In this document: positions 1-8,197 of the stretch, in pieces
Layout of the letters: each line of letters starts with the position of its first letter
Numbering within the stretch: the first letter of the stretch is position 1
DNA from: JBICHM01 sp043101835
GTDB taxonomy: Bacteria > Planctomycetota > Phycisphaerae > Phycisphaerales > UBA1924
Length of the DNA stretch: 34,682 nucleotides
Reading direction: 5' to 3'
Assembly: GCA_043101835.1 (NCBI GenBank)
Contig: JBICHM010000198.1
Span: 1 to 34,682, forward strand
Position numbers and translations under genes: made by a program
Notes under the pieces: generated by a model
Database searches by the model: none
What the model was told of the DNA's origin: nothing
What the model saw: only the letters and a program-made list of their open reading frames with translations

Positions 1-1
1 C

Positions 2-28
2 CGCGCCGTCGAGCGGGCGATCGGGTGA
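2..28 (+). CDS. 3' end of an unidentified upstream gene (partial)
   Basis: Frame 2 is open from the window edge and ends at TGA 26-28, giving the tail RAVERAIG. All eight sense codons end in G or C, as in the real genes here. The next gene begins 25 nt later with its own ribosome binding site. Too short to identify; it could be chance. Confidence 0.35.
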   Translation, partial: RAVERAIG

Positions 29-53
29 GTTTGAGCCGGGAAGGAGTCGCGCC

Positions 54-296
54 ATGAGCGGCGGCAAGTCCAACGGAGCCACACCGGATGTGCGCCTCGA
101 GGTCGCGTGCGTCAACCTGCGTCACAAGATGATGTACTGCGACGAGCGCCAGCAGACGCCCGGCATGGTGGATGACTCCTCGGAGACGCGCGTCTTCTTC
201 TGCATCCGGAGCCACGACGCGATCGGCCCCGACGCCGAGCCGGTGGCGCCGAAGTACTGCACGCCCGGGCGCGGGTGCTACGGCGCGCCTGAGTAG
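54..296 (+). CDS. Small conserved protein with five cysteines
   Basis: An 80-residue protein starting at ATG 54, 7 nt after a strong Shine-Dalgarno (GGAAGGAG, about 39-46). It has no signal peptide or membrane segment. Cysteines lie at 19, 29, 50, 69 and 75, and the core around residues 17-54 (VACVNLRHKMMYCDERQQTP, then FFCIRSHD) is compact and looks conserved. I recall similar short proteins in planctomycete genomes but know no assigned function. It lies 45 nt upstream of the copper ATPase on the same strand. The cysteines could bind metal, but there is no CXXC motif and this is only a guess. The strong start signal and high GC3 support a real gene. Confidence 0.7.
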   Translation: MSGGKSNGATPDVRLEVACVNLRHKMMYCDERQQTPGMVDDSSETRVFFCIRSHDAIGPDAEPVAPKYCTPGRGCYGAPE

Positions 297-341
297 TTCT
301 CCGCCGTTGCCTTCCGCGAGAAGGCGGCGTAGCAATCCTCC

Positions 342-2705
342 ATGGCCCATGAGCACCACCCGGGCGGGGGCGACGGCGCCGCCGCGTCCTGCTGCGCGCA
401 CCAGTCGGACGACGTCGGGGCGACCGACCCCGTCTGCGGCATGACGGTCGACCCCGCGAAGGCCGCGGGAACCTGCGAGCACGGCGGCGAGACCTACCAC
501 TTCTGCAGCCAGGGATGCCTAAAGAAGTTCCGCGAGGATCCCGAGCGGTACCTCGACGGCGGCGGTGGCGACGATGCGCCTGACGATCCCAATGCCATCT
601 ACACCTGCCCGATGCACCCGGAGGTGCGCCAACGCGGCCCGGGCGACTGCCCGAAGTGCGGCATGGCGCTCGAGCCGGAATCAGGCGGCGAGGGCGACGA
701 CACCGAGCTGAAGTCATTGACGCGCCGGTTCTGGGTGAGCGCCGCGCTCACGGCGCCGCTGGTCGTGATCGCGATGGGCGACATGCTGCTGCCCGGCGAC
801 CCGATCCACGAGGCCATCCCACCTGCCGTGCGCCAGTGGATCGAGGCGGCGCTCGCGACGCCGGTGGCGTTCTGGGGCGGGTGGCCCTTCCTGGTGCGCA
901 TGTGGCGGTCGATCCCCGGGTTCAACCTGAACATGTTCACGCTCATCGGCGTCGGCGTGCTCGCGGCGATGGGATACAGCCTCGTGGCGATCATCGCGCC
1001 GGGTCTGTTCCCTGAGTCGGTGCGCGCCGAGTCCGGGCGCGTGCCCGTGTACTTCGAGGCGGCGGGCGTGATCGTGACGCTCGTGCTGCTCGGGCAGGTG
1101 CTGGAGCTACGGGCGCGGAAGCGGACGGGGCGCGCGGTGCGTGCGCTGCTGGAGCTGGCGCCGCGGACGGCGCACAGGATCGACGATGATGGGAACGAGA
1201 CGGATGTGTCGCTGGATGAAGTCACTGAGGGCGACCGCCTGCGCGTCCGCCCCGGCGAGAAGGTGCCGGTCGACGGCTCGGTGCTGGAGGGCGAGTCGTA
1301 CATCGACGAATCGATGCTGACCGGCGAGCCGGCGCCGGTCGGCAAGCAGTCGGGCGACGAGGTCGTCGGCGGCACGGTGAACGGCGAGAGCTCCTTCGTG
1401 ATGCGCGCCGAGCGCGTCGGCGCCGACACGATGCTGAGCCAGATCGTGGAGATGGTGGCGAAGGCGCAGCGCAGCCGCGCCCCGGTGCAGCGCCTCGCGG
1501 ACGCCGTCGCCGGCTGGTTCGTGCCGATCGTGGTGGGCGTCGCAGTCGTCGCGTTCGGCGTGTGGATGCTGTTTGGCCCGGAGCCGCGCCTGGCGAACGC
1601 GCTGATCAGCGCGGTGAGCGTGCTGATCATCGCGTGCCCGTGCGCGCTCGGGCTGGCGACGCCGATGAGCGTGATGGTGGGCGTCGGCCGCGGCGCCGGG
1701 GAGGGCGTGCTCTTCAAGGAAGCCGCGGCCCTCGAGCAGATGGAGGCGATCGGCGTCATCGTCGTCGACAAGACGGGCACGCTGACCGAGGGCAAGCCGC
1801 GCCTGGAGTCAGCCCACGCGTCCGACGGCTTCGACGCCGATGAGGTTGTGCGACTCGCGGCGGCCGTCGAGCACGCCAGCGAGCACCCGCTGGGGCGCGC
1901 GATCGTCGAGGGCGCGAAGGAGCGCGACCTGCGCGTCGGCGAGGCGTCGGACTTCTCCTCGTCGTCGGGCAAGGGAGTGCAGGCGACGGTGGACGGGCAG
2001 CGCATCGCTGTCGGCAACCGCGTGCTGCTCGAGGAACTCGGCGTCGACGGCGGTGCGCTGCGCGAGCGCGCCGCCGAGATCCAGGGCGAGGGCGCAACAG
2101 CGGTCTTCGTCGTCATCGACGGTTCCTGCGCCGGCGTGATGGGCGTCGCCGACCCGGTGAAGGAGACGACGCCGGAGGCGATCGAGGCGCTGCACCGCGA
2201 GGGGCTGGAAATCGTCATGCTCACCGGCGACAGCCGGCGCACGGCGGAGGCGGTGGCGAAGCGTCTCGGTATCGACCGCGTCGAGGCGGAGGTGCTGCCC
2301 GATCAGAAACGCGCCGTCATCGAGAAGCTGCAGGGCGAGGGCCGCAAGGTCGCCATGGCCGGCGACGGCGTGAACGATGCCCCCGCGCTTGCACAGGCCG
2401 ACATCGGCGTCGCGATGGGCGCGGGGTCGGATGTCGCGATCGAGAGCGCCGGCGTCACGCTCGTGAAGGGCGATCTGCGCGGGCTCGTGCGGGCGCGCCG
2501 GCTCAGCGAGGCGACGATGCGGAACATCCGCCAGAACCTCGTCTTCGCCTTCGGCTACAACGCACTGTGCGTGCCGATCGCGGCGGGCGTGCTCTACCCG
2601 ATCACCGGGATGCTGCTGAGCCCCATGCTCGCCGCGGCGGCGATGAGCCTGAGTTCCGTCAGCGTCATCGGCAATGCGCTGCGGCTTCGGGCGGTCAAGC
2701 TGTAG
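342..2705 (+). CDS. copA: Copper-translocating P1B-type ATPase with YHS and heavy-metal-binding domains
   Basis: A 787-residue inner-membrane pump expected to export Cu(I) using ATP. The His/Cys-rich N-terminus is followed by a YHS domain (about 29-72, DPVCGMTVDP then FCSQGC) and a short heavy-metal-binding domain (about 87-113, YTCPMHPEV...CPKCGM). It then has the P-type ATPase core: actuator TGEP at 327-330, metal-site CPC at 432-434 in a membrane helix, phosphorylation site DKTGT with Asp476, HP at 515-516 and hinge GDGVND at 674-679. YN and MxxxS-type residues in the last two helices match the Cu(I) (CopA) class. The usual GMTCxxC domain is absent, replaced by YHS plus HMBD, a common variant. 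The Shine-Dalgarno is weak (GAGAAGG, about 17 nt upstream). The stop codon lies inside the first arm of a repeat. Confidence 0.93.
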   Translation: MAHEHHPGGGDGAAASCCAHQSDDVGATDPVCGMTVDPAKAAGTCEHGGETYHFCSQGCLKKFREDPERYLDGGGGDDAPDDPNAIYTCPMHPEVRQRGPGDCPKCGMALEPESGGEGDDTELKSLTRRFWVSAALTAPLVVIAMGDMLLPGDPIHEAIPPAVRQWIEAALATPVAFWGGWPFLVRMWRSIPGFNLNMFTLIGVGVLAAMGYSLVAIIAPGLFPESVRAESGRVPVYFEAAGVIVTLVLLGQVLELRARKRTGRAVRALLELAPRTAHRIDDDGNETDVSLDEVTEGDRLRVRPGEKVPVDGSVLEGESYIDESMLTGEPAPVGKQSGDEVVGGTVNGESSFVMRAERVGADTMLSQIVEMVAKAQRSRAPVQRLADAVAGWFVPIVVGVAVVAFGVWMLFGPEPRLANALISAVSVLIIACPCALGLATPMSVMVGVGRGAGEGVLFKEAAALEQMEAIGVIVVDKTGTLTEGKPRLESAHASDGFDADEVVRLAAAVEHASEHPLGRAIVEGAKERDLRVGEASDFSSSSGKGVQATVDGQRIAVGNRVLLEELGVDGGALRERAAEIQGEGATAVFVVIDGSCAGVMGVADPVKETTPEAIEALHREGLEIVMLTGDSRRTAEAVAKRLGIDRVEAEVLPDQKRAVIEKLQGEGRKVAMAGDGVNDAPALAQADIGVAMGAGSDVAIESAGVTLVKGDLRGLVRARRLSEATMRNIRQNLVFAFGYNALCVPIAAGVLYPITGMLLSPMLAAAAMSLSSVSVIGNALRLRAVKL

Positions 2706-2792
2706 GGCGGGCTCCGCCCACCGTCGGCCGTCGAAATCTGTAGGCTGAAGTGGTGGTCCGCCCGCAGGACTGGTGGGCAGAGCCCACCCTAC
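2702..2792. repeat. REP/BIME-like inverted repeat pair
   Basis: Two 21-nt arms, 2702-2722 and 2772-2792, are reverse complements of each other at 19 of 21 positions and are separated by 49 nt. Each arm is itself nearly palindromic (GGGCGGGCTCCGCCC and GTGGGCAGAGCCCAC). The left arm contains the ATPase stop codon and the right arm ends 11 nt before the amidase start. This is the architecture of REP/BIME intergenic repeats. It may also act as a transcription attenuator between the two genes. No T tract follows, so a classical terminator is unlikely. Confidence 0.6.
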
Positions 2793-2803
2793 GGAGACAG
2801 ACG

Positions 2804-4525
2804 ATGCGCGACGGACGGGGCGGCGTAGATCGGCGGGGATTCCTGGCGGCGGGCTTCGCCGGCGGCGCCGCGGCCGCATCGGCCCCGTGGTTCGCGCCGT
2901 CGGCCGCACTGGCCCAGCAGGCGCAGGGCGAGGCGCCGACGCCGCCGGGCATCGGCCCGGAGACGATTGCCGAAGCGCAGAAGGTCCTCGGGCTCGAGTT
3001 CACCGGCGAAGAACGCGCGATGATCGCTGAGTCGATCGAGCAGCTCGTCGAGTTCTACGGCGAGGTCCGCAGCGCCGGCCTGCAGAACGCCGACGGCCCG
3101 GCTGAGATCTTCGACCCCCGCCTGCCAGGGTTCGAGCCGCCGTCGGGCATGGCGCTCGCGGGCCGGTACATGCAGCCCCGCGCCGGCACGCTGCCGGAAG
3201 ACGAGGCGGACATCTGCTTCGCGCCGGTCTCGCACCTCGCCGAGTGGGTCCGCACCCGCCAGATCACGAGCGAGCGTCTCACGCGCCTGTACCTGTCGCG
3301 TCTGCGTCGCCTGAATGCGCAGCTCGAGTGCGTCGTGACATTCATGGATGACGCCGCGCTCGCGCAGGCGCGCCGGGCGGACGCCGAAATCGCGGCGGGC
3401 AACTACCGGGGGCCGCTGCACGGCCTGCCCTGGGGGGCCAAGGATCTCTTCGACACGGCCGACGTGCCGACCACATGGGGCGCCGCGCCGTGGAAGAACC
3501 GTGTTCCCGATCGCGACGCGACCGTCGTGCGCAGGCTCGACGAGGCCGGCGCGGTGCTGATCGCCAAGCTGACGATGGGCGCCCTCGCCTACGGCGACAT
3601 CTGGTTCGGCGGGCGCACGCGCAACCCGTTCAACCTCGAACAGGGCTCGAGCGGATCGAGCGCGGGGTCGGCGTCCGCGGTCGCGGCGGGGTGCTGCGCG
3701 TTCACGCTGGGGACGGAGACCTACGGCTCGATCGGCTCACCGAGCGCCCGCTGCGGCGCCACGGGATTCCGGCCGACGTTCGGGCGCGTGTCGCGCGACG
3801 GGGCGATGGCGCTCTGCTGGTCGCTCGACAAGGTCGGCCCTATCTGCCGCACCGCCGAATGCTGCGCCCACGTGCTCGAGGCGATCAACGGCTACGACCC
3901 TGGCGACCCGGCCACGACGCGCGTGCCGCTTCCGATCGACATGATTACGCCGATCCGCGGGCTGACAATCGGGTACGACCCCTCGACCTACGAGGGCGAG
4001 TGGGTGTCCGACGAGGACCGCGCGGTGCTCGACATCCTGCGCGAAGAGCGGTGCGAACTGGTGGAAGTGTCCATTCCAGACGGGCCGTGGGGCCAGATGA
4101 TCTTCCTGCTCATCACCGTCGAAGCGGCCGCGGCGTTCGATGAAATGACGCGGACCGATCAGGACGACCAGCTCACCTGGCAGTCGCCGCAGGCGTGGCC
4201 CAACACCTTCCGCACGGGCCGGTTCATCCCGGCGGTGGACTACTACAACGCCACGCGCTGGCGTCGGCGCCTGATGCATCGCGCGGCGGAGCTCTTCGGC
4301 GGCGTGCAGGGCATCGTGGCGCCCCAGGCGCACGGCGCGATGCACGCGATCACGAATATGACCGGCCACCCCGCGATCACGTTCCGCACCGGATTCCGAG
4401 AGAACGGCACGCCGCGCGCGAACACGGTCTGGGGCGGGCTCTATGACGACGCGGCCACGCTGCGCATCGGCGCCACGCTGGAGCAGCGCCTGGACCAGTG
4501 GTCGAGACGGCCGGCGCTGGACTGA
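2804..4525 (+). CDS. Tat-exported amidase signature family hydrolase
   Basis: A 573-residue protein of the amidase signature family, which hydrolyses amide bonds with a Ser-cisSer-Lys triad. The start at 2804 is chosen because GGAG (2793-2796) precedes it and it gives a clean Tat signal: DRRGFLAAGF with twin Arg, a hydrophobic Ala/Gly stretch, and cleavage near SAALAQ. Visible triad: Lys213 (GAKDLF), cis-Ser in the SS at 285-286 of the Gly/Ser loop, and nucleophile Ser309 (TYGSIGSPS). Export makes it unlikely to be tRNA amidotransferase GatA. A role in using external amides or peptidoglycan-type substrates is inference. It converges on the S9 peptidase gene with a 3-nt gap. Confidence 0.88.
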   Translation: MRDGRGGVDRRGFLAAGFAGGAAAASAPWFAPSAALAQQAQGEAPTPPGIGPETIAEAQKVLGLEFTGEERAMIAESIEQLVEFYGEVRSAGLQNADGPAEIFDPRLPGFEPPSGMALAGRYMQPRAGTLPEDEADICFAPVSHLAEWVRTRQITSERLTRLYLSRLRRLNAQLECVVTFMDDAALAQARRADAEIAAGNYRGPLHGLPWGAKDLFDTADVPTTWGAAPWKNRVPDRDATVVRRLDEAGAVLIAKLTMGALAYGDIWFGGRTRNPFNLEQGSSGSSAGSASAVAAGCCAFTLGTETYGSIGSPSARCGATGFRPTFGRVSRDGAMALCWSLDKVGPICRTAECCAHVLEAINGYDPGDPATTRVPLPIDMITPIRGLTIGYDPSTYEGEWVSDEDRAVLDILREERCELVEVSIPDGPWGQMIFLLITVEAAAAFDEMTRTDQDDQLTWQSPQAWPNTFRTGRFIPAVDYYNATRWRRRLMHRAAELFGGVQGIVAPQAHGAMHAITNMTGHPAITFRTGFRENGTPRANTVWGGLYDDAATLRIGATLEQRLDQWSRRPALD

Positions 4526-4528
4526 CGG

Positions 4529-7468
4529 TCATCTCGCGTCGGCGGGCGCTTCCTCCGGATACTCCAGCCCCAGCGTGCGCCCCTTCTCGACCGCCGGGAC
4601 GCCATCGGTCATCCACACGGGCGCCGGCGCGTCCTTCAGGTAGTGGTCGAAGAACTGCTGCATTCGGACGGCCCAGTCCACGCGATTCTGGCGCTTGACG
4701 AGGTTGTGATCCTCGCCGTTGTAGTTGATGAGCCAGGCGGCCTTGTCGAGGCGGCGCAGCGCCATGAACATCTCGATGCCCTGCTCCCACGGCACGGCGC
4801 CGTCCTCGTCGTTGTGCATCATGAGCAGCGGCGTATTCACCCGATCGGCCCAGAAGACCGGCGAGTTCTCGATGTAGCGCTGCTGCGCCTCCCAGAGCGT
4901 GCCGCCGATGCGGCTCTGCGTCTTCTCGTACTGGAACTGCCGGCTCATGCCGCTGCCCCAGCGGATGCCGCCGTAGGCGCTGGTCATATTGCTGACCGGC
5001 GCGCCCGCCTCCGCGGCGGCGAACATGTCGGTCTGCGTCACCATGTAGGCGATCTGGTAGCCGCCCCACGAGTGCCCCTGCAGACCGAGTCGCGCGGGAT
5101 CGACGTAGCCCTGCTCGAGAATGTGCAGCACGCCCGGCACGATGGCGTTCATCGCCGAGTCGCCGGGGAAGCCGTCCTTGTAGGGGATGTCGGGCACGAA
5201 GACGACGTACCCGCGGCTCACATAGAAGGTGATGTTGATGATCGAGCGGTACGGCTCCGGCGCGCGGTGCTGGTGCAAGCCGTCGCTCGAGCGCTCGTAG
5301 AAGTACGACATCATCGGGTACTTCTTCTGCGCCGAAAAGTCCTCCGGCTTGAAGAGGATGCCCTGGAGCTTCTCGCCATCGGCGCTGAACCACTCGACGA
5401 GCTCGGCCGTGCCCCAGCGGTAGTCGTCCTGCTGCGGGTTGGCGTGGCTGATGCGGGTGAAGCCGTCGAAGTCGAGATCAGTGATGTGCAGGTCGGGAAA
5501 CTCGCTGTAGTCCTCGCGCGTGATGAGCACGGCGTCGGCGTCGTCGGCCTTGTCGGGACGGCCGAACCGCTTCGGCGCCATGATGAGGCGTTCGGGCTTG
5601 CCATCGCCGGTGACCGTGTCGCGGTAGAAGCCGTCGTCCTTGGTGAAGTCACCGAACGCCGAAAGCAGCAGCGGTTCGTCGGCGGGGATCGCATCCTCGT
5701 CAGGATCGAGATCGACGACACGGAAGCGGATCGATTCGGCTCGGCCGACGCCGTCGGTGATGTTGCGCGGGCCCCAGAAGCCGGTCGGGTCCACCGCCCA
5801 GATGTCGTAGCGGTCGTAGACAAGGAACGCGCTGTCGTCGGTCGTCCAGCCCGCGGCGCCGTAGGGCCCGGGCATGTCCGGCGTGTCGTGGAGTTCATCG
5901 ATGATCGGCGCGTCGATGCGGTCGGTGAGATTCACGATCTTCTTCGAGCCGGTGTGCATCGCGAACCAGTCGCCTGCCTCGAGATCGAACCAGTAGGCGA
6001 AGCTCGCGCCGGGGCTGAGACGGATACCCGGACCAAAGCCGCCGGTTCGGACATCGTCGAGCACCTGCTCGCGCGCGCCGGTCGCGGGGTCGACGAGCCA
6101 CGCGTCGGTCGGCAGCTGCACATCGAATGAGAGCATGCGCCGGTGCTCGAGCGATGAGGTCCCGAGGGCCACATCGGCGTCGCCCTCGTCCCCGACCGTG
6201 ACATCAGGCATGTCCTCACGCGCGAGCTGCACCAGTCGCGCATCGGCGTCGAGGTGCGCGAGCGCGAGGTATGACCGCTCGCGCTCCTCGCGCGCGTTCT
6301 CCTTCTGCATGGGCTGGATGAAGGGATCGCGATAGTGCCAGATGTCCACGACGACCTTCTCGTCGTCGAGCAGGTCGCTCTCGGGCTCCGGCTCGGGGCG
6401 CGGCGCCGTGCCGAAGTAGAGCCGCGCACCGGAGTCGCTGAACGCCACGCGCCCGTGCTCGCTGACGATCCAGCCCTCGGGCAGCCCGTCCGCGCCGGCG
6501 CCGGCGATCTTCGTCGCGCCGCCGTCGCCGCCCGTCCATGCGTAGAGATCAAACGCGGGTTCGTCGGCGTCGTACTCCTCGAGGTTGGCGAGAAACGCGA
6601 GGCGGTCGCCGTCTTCGCTGAACGTCATCGACTTCGCGTCGAACTTCCCGCCGAGCGCCGTAGCGACGACGCCGTTCGCAGTGTCGATGACAAAGACGCC
6701 GTCGGTCTCCCCCTCCCTGGTCACCGCGCTGTAGGCGACGTGCCGGCCGTCTTTGCTGACCGCGTAGTCCGCGGCGTTGTCGAACGACCACACCTCGCCG
6801 GTGTCGAGGTTGCGCACTTCGAGGCGCGTGCCCGGCTTGCGGTCCTTCTTCTTCTCGTCGTCCTCCTTCTCTTCCTCCGCCTCGGGCTCGGGCGCAGGTT
6901 CTGACTCGGGCTGGGCCTCGGGCTCGGGGGCGGATTCGGCTTCGGGCTCGGCGGGCGCGTCGTCGTCGGCGGCCTTCTCCTCTTCGAGCGCCTTCTCGAA
7001 GTGCACGACGAGAATCGGGCCGCCCTCCTCGGGCACGGTGTACCCCTTCACGCGCTCCACATCGGTGCGCTCGCCGGAATCCAGGTCGATGATCGCAAGC
7101 CCGCTCTTGGGCATGTCGTCGGGCTTGGTCTTGTCCTTCTTCGCCTGACGCACGGTCTCCTTGGGGGGCACGATGCGGACGACAGCGAAGCGGCTGTCGC
7201 TCGTGAGTTCGCCGGCGCTGCCGAGTTCGACGCTGTATTCCCGATCGTCAATCGCGCTGCGAATCCGCGCCTCGGGATCGCCGTCCTGCGGCTGGAGCAC
7301 ATAGAAGACCCAGCGCCCGTTGTTCGAGATCGATTCGCGCGCGATCGACTTCCAGCCGTCGTAGACGCTGTGGTCGAGCGGCATCTTCTCGGCGAAGGCG
7401 ACGGATCCGGCGACAAGCGCCAGCGCGGCTGCGGCGAGGGGGCGGAGGGCGGTCTTCGAATGCGTCAT
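4529..7468 (-). CDS. Secreted S9 (prolyl oligopeptidase family) peptidase
   Basis: The start at 7468 gives MTHSKTALRPLAAAALALVA, a Sec signal ending near AFAEK, with GGAG 11 nt upstream; the open frame extends further 5' but that part is non-coding. The 979-residue protein has an N-terminal beta-propeller-like region (WD40/DPP-type repeats) interrupted at about residues 160-210 by an acidic Glu/Pro/Lys linker. The C-terminal alpha/beta hydrolase carries the triad Ser800 (GHSWGG), Asp889 (HNDEDGAVP) and His921 (GEDHNL). S9 enzymes cleave short peptides, here expected outside the cytoplasm. At about 980 residues it is longer than classical prolyl oligopeptidase (about 700), partly because of the linker. 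It appears to be transcribed alone from the promoter at 7607-7635. Confidence 0.9.
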   Translation of the reverse strand: MTHSKTALRPLAAAALALVAGSVAFAEKMPLDHSVYDGWKSIARESISNNGRWVFYVLQPQDGDPEARIRSAIDDREYSVELGSAGELTSDSRFAVVRIVPPKETVRQAKKDKTKPDDMPKSGLAIIDLDSGERTDVERVKGYTVPEEGGPILVVHFEKALEEEKAADDDAPAEPEAESAPEPEAQPESEPAPEPEAEEEKEDDEKKKDRKPGTRLEVRNLDTGEVWSFDNAADYAVSKDGRHVAYSAVTREGETDGVFVIDTANGVVATALGGKFDAKSMTFSEDGDRLAFLANLEEYDADEPAFDLYAWTGGDGGATKIAGAGADGLPEGWIVSEHGRVAFSDSGARLYFGTAPRPEPEPESDLLDDEKVVVDIWHYRDPFIQPMQKENAREERERSYLALAHLDADARLVQLAREDMPDVTVGDEGDADVALGTSSLEHRRMLSFDVQLPTDAWLVDPATGAREQVLDDVRTGGFGPGIRLSPGASFAYWFDLEAGDWFAMHTGSKKIVNLTDRIDAPIIDELHDTPDMPGPYGAAGWTTDDSAFLVYDRYDIWAVDPTGFWGPRNITDGVGRAESIRFRVVDLDPDEDAIPADEPLLLSAFGDFTKDDGFYRDTVTGDGKPERLIMAPKRFGRPDKADDADAVLITREDYSEFPDLHITDLDFDGFTRISHANPQQDDYRWGTAELVEWFSADGEKLQGILFKPEDFSAQKKYPMMSYFYERSSDGLHQHRAPEPYRSIINITFYVSRGYVVFVPDIPYKDGFPGDSAMNAIVPGVLHILEQGYVDPARLGLQGHSWGGYQIAYMVTQTDMFAAAEAGAPVSNMTSAYGGIRWGSGMSRQFQYEKTQSRIGGTLWEAQQRYIENSPVFWADRVNTPLLMMHNDEDGAVPWEQGIEMFMALRRLDKAAWLINYNGEDHNLVKRQNRVDWAVRMQQFFDHYLKDAPAPVWMTDGVPAVEKGRTLGLEYPEEAPADAR

Positions 7469-7573
7469 GGCGCGTCGGGCTCCGGTCGGCGTAGGGCGGC
7501 GGTCGCCGCGCATGCCGGACGGGAAGCCCGACGGGGGCGCACGACGCCGCGTTGTGCGGACGCTCTCTCTCGG

Positions 7574-7594
7574 CGCAGCCGAAACCCGGCTGCG
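7574..7594 (-). promoter_or_regulatory. Stem-loop at the 5' end of the peptidase mRNA
   Basis: Perfect 8-bp stem (CGCAGCCG/CGGCTGCG) with a 5-nt loop, extendable by one pair. It starts about 6 nt after the start site predicted from the promoter at 7607-7635, so it would cap the 5' leader. It could stabilise the mRNA or be what remains of a terminator for the upstream globin gene, although no T tract follows. Confidence 0.4.
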
Positions 7595-7606
7595 CGCCGT
7601 TCTTTG

Positions 7607-7635
7607 GATATAGCCGGGCGGCGATCGGGCTGCAA
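7607..7635 (-). promoter_or_regulatory. Candidate housekeeping-sigma promoter of the S9 peptidase gene
   Basis: Read on the minus strand: TTGCAG (7635-7630), exactly 17 nt spacer, TATATC (7612-7607). This is the best -35/-10 match and the most AT-rich patch in the neighbourhood. It would start transcription near 7600, about 130 nt before the peptidase start codon. Confidence 0.5.
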
Positions 7636-7646
7636 TGAAATTCGAG

Positions 7647-8114
7647 TCAGCCGCCCGGATGCCCGTCGGTATCGGACGCTGGCGGCGCGATGTTGACCAT
7701 CCACCCGCTGAAGGCGTCGAGAAACGCGTCGAACCCCGGCAGGTGCTCGGCGGGAAATCCGTATTTCGCCGGCGCATCCGCGAGCGTCTCGCGGAAGGTC
7801 GCCAGCCACGCTTGGCGCGCATCCTCGTCGATCGGGAAGGGCATGTGCCGGGCCCGAAGCATCGGCGAGCCATACCGCTGCTGGTACAGCGGCGGGCCCC
7901 CGAGCAGACCGACGAAGAACGCCGCCGACTTCTTCGAGGCCTCGACGATGTCGTCGGGGAACATCCAGCGGATCTCGGACTCGGCGAGACGCAGGTAGAA
8001 GTCCTCGAGCATCCGGAAGATCGCGTCCTCGCCCATGCGGGCGTAGATCTCGGGGTTCGGGCGCTCGACGCGCGGCGGGCCCCCGACCGGAATGTGCACC
8101 TCTCGACCCGACAT
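7647..8114 (-). CDS. Truncated hemoglobin-like group II globin
   Basis: A 155-residue heme protein of the truncated (2-on-2) globin family. It carries helix E-F features such as WMFPDDI and the conserved RARHMPFPI around proximal heme ligand His90, followed by the helix G-H pattern WLATFRETL and FLDAFSGWMVN. Such globins bind O2 or NO and act in detoxification or O2 sensing in the cytoplasm. It is slightly longer than the typical 120-135 residues because of extensions at both ends. No Shine-Dalgarno precedes the ATG, but a TAGGAT -10-like box ends 8 nt before it (8123-8128), compatible with a leaderless message. It is divergent from the MFS gene. Confidence 0.88.
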   Translation of the reverse strand: MSGREVHIPVGGPPRVERPNPEIYARMGEDAIFRMLEDFYLRLAESEIRWMFPDDIVEASKKSAAFFVGLLGGPPLYQQRYGSPMLRARHMPFPIDEDARQAWLATFRETLADAPAKYGFPAEHLPGFDAFLDAFSGWMVNIAPPASDTDGHPGG

Positions 8115-8197
8115 CGAGGTCGATCCTAGCCCCGTCGAGCCGGTCGCTGCACTGGGTTGGGTCTAGAGTCTCCCCACGCGCCGAATCCCCACCGTCG

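Noticed and set aside
599..2242. Long minus-strand open frame opposite the copper ATPase
   Set aside because: Ser/Thr/Pro-rich product without domains; the ATPase on the other strand explains the codon pattern.
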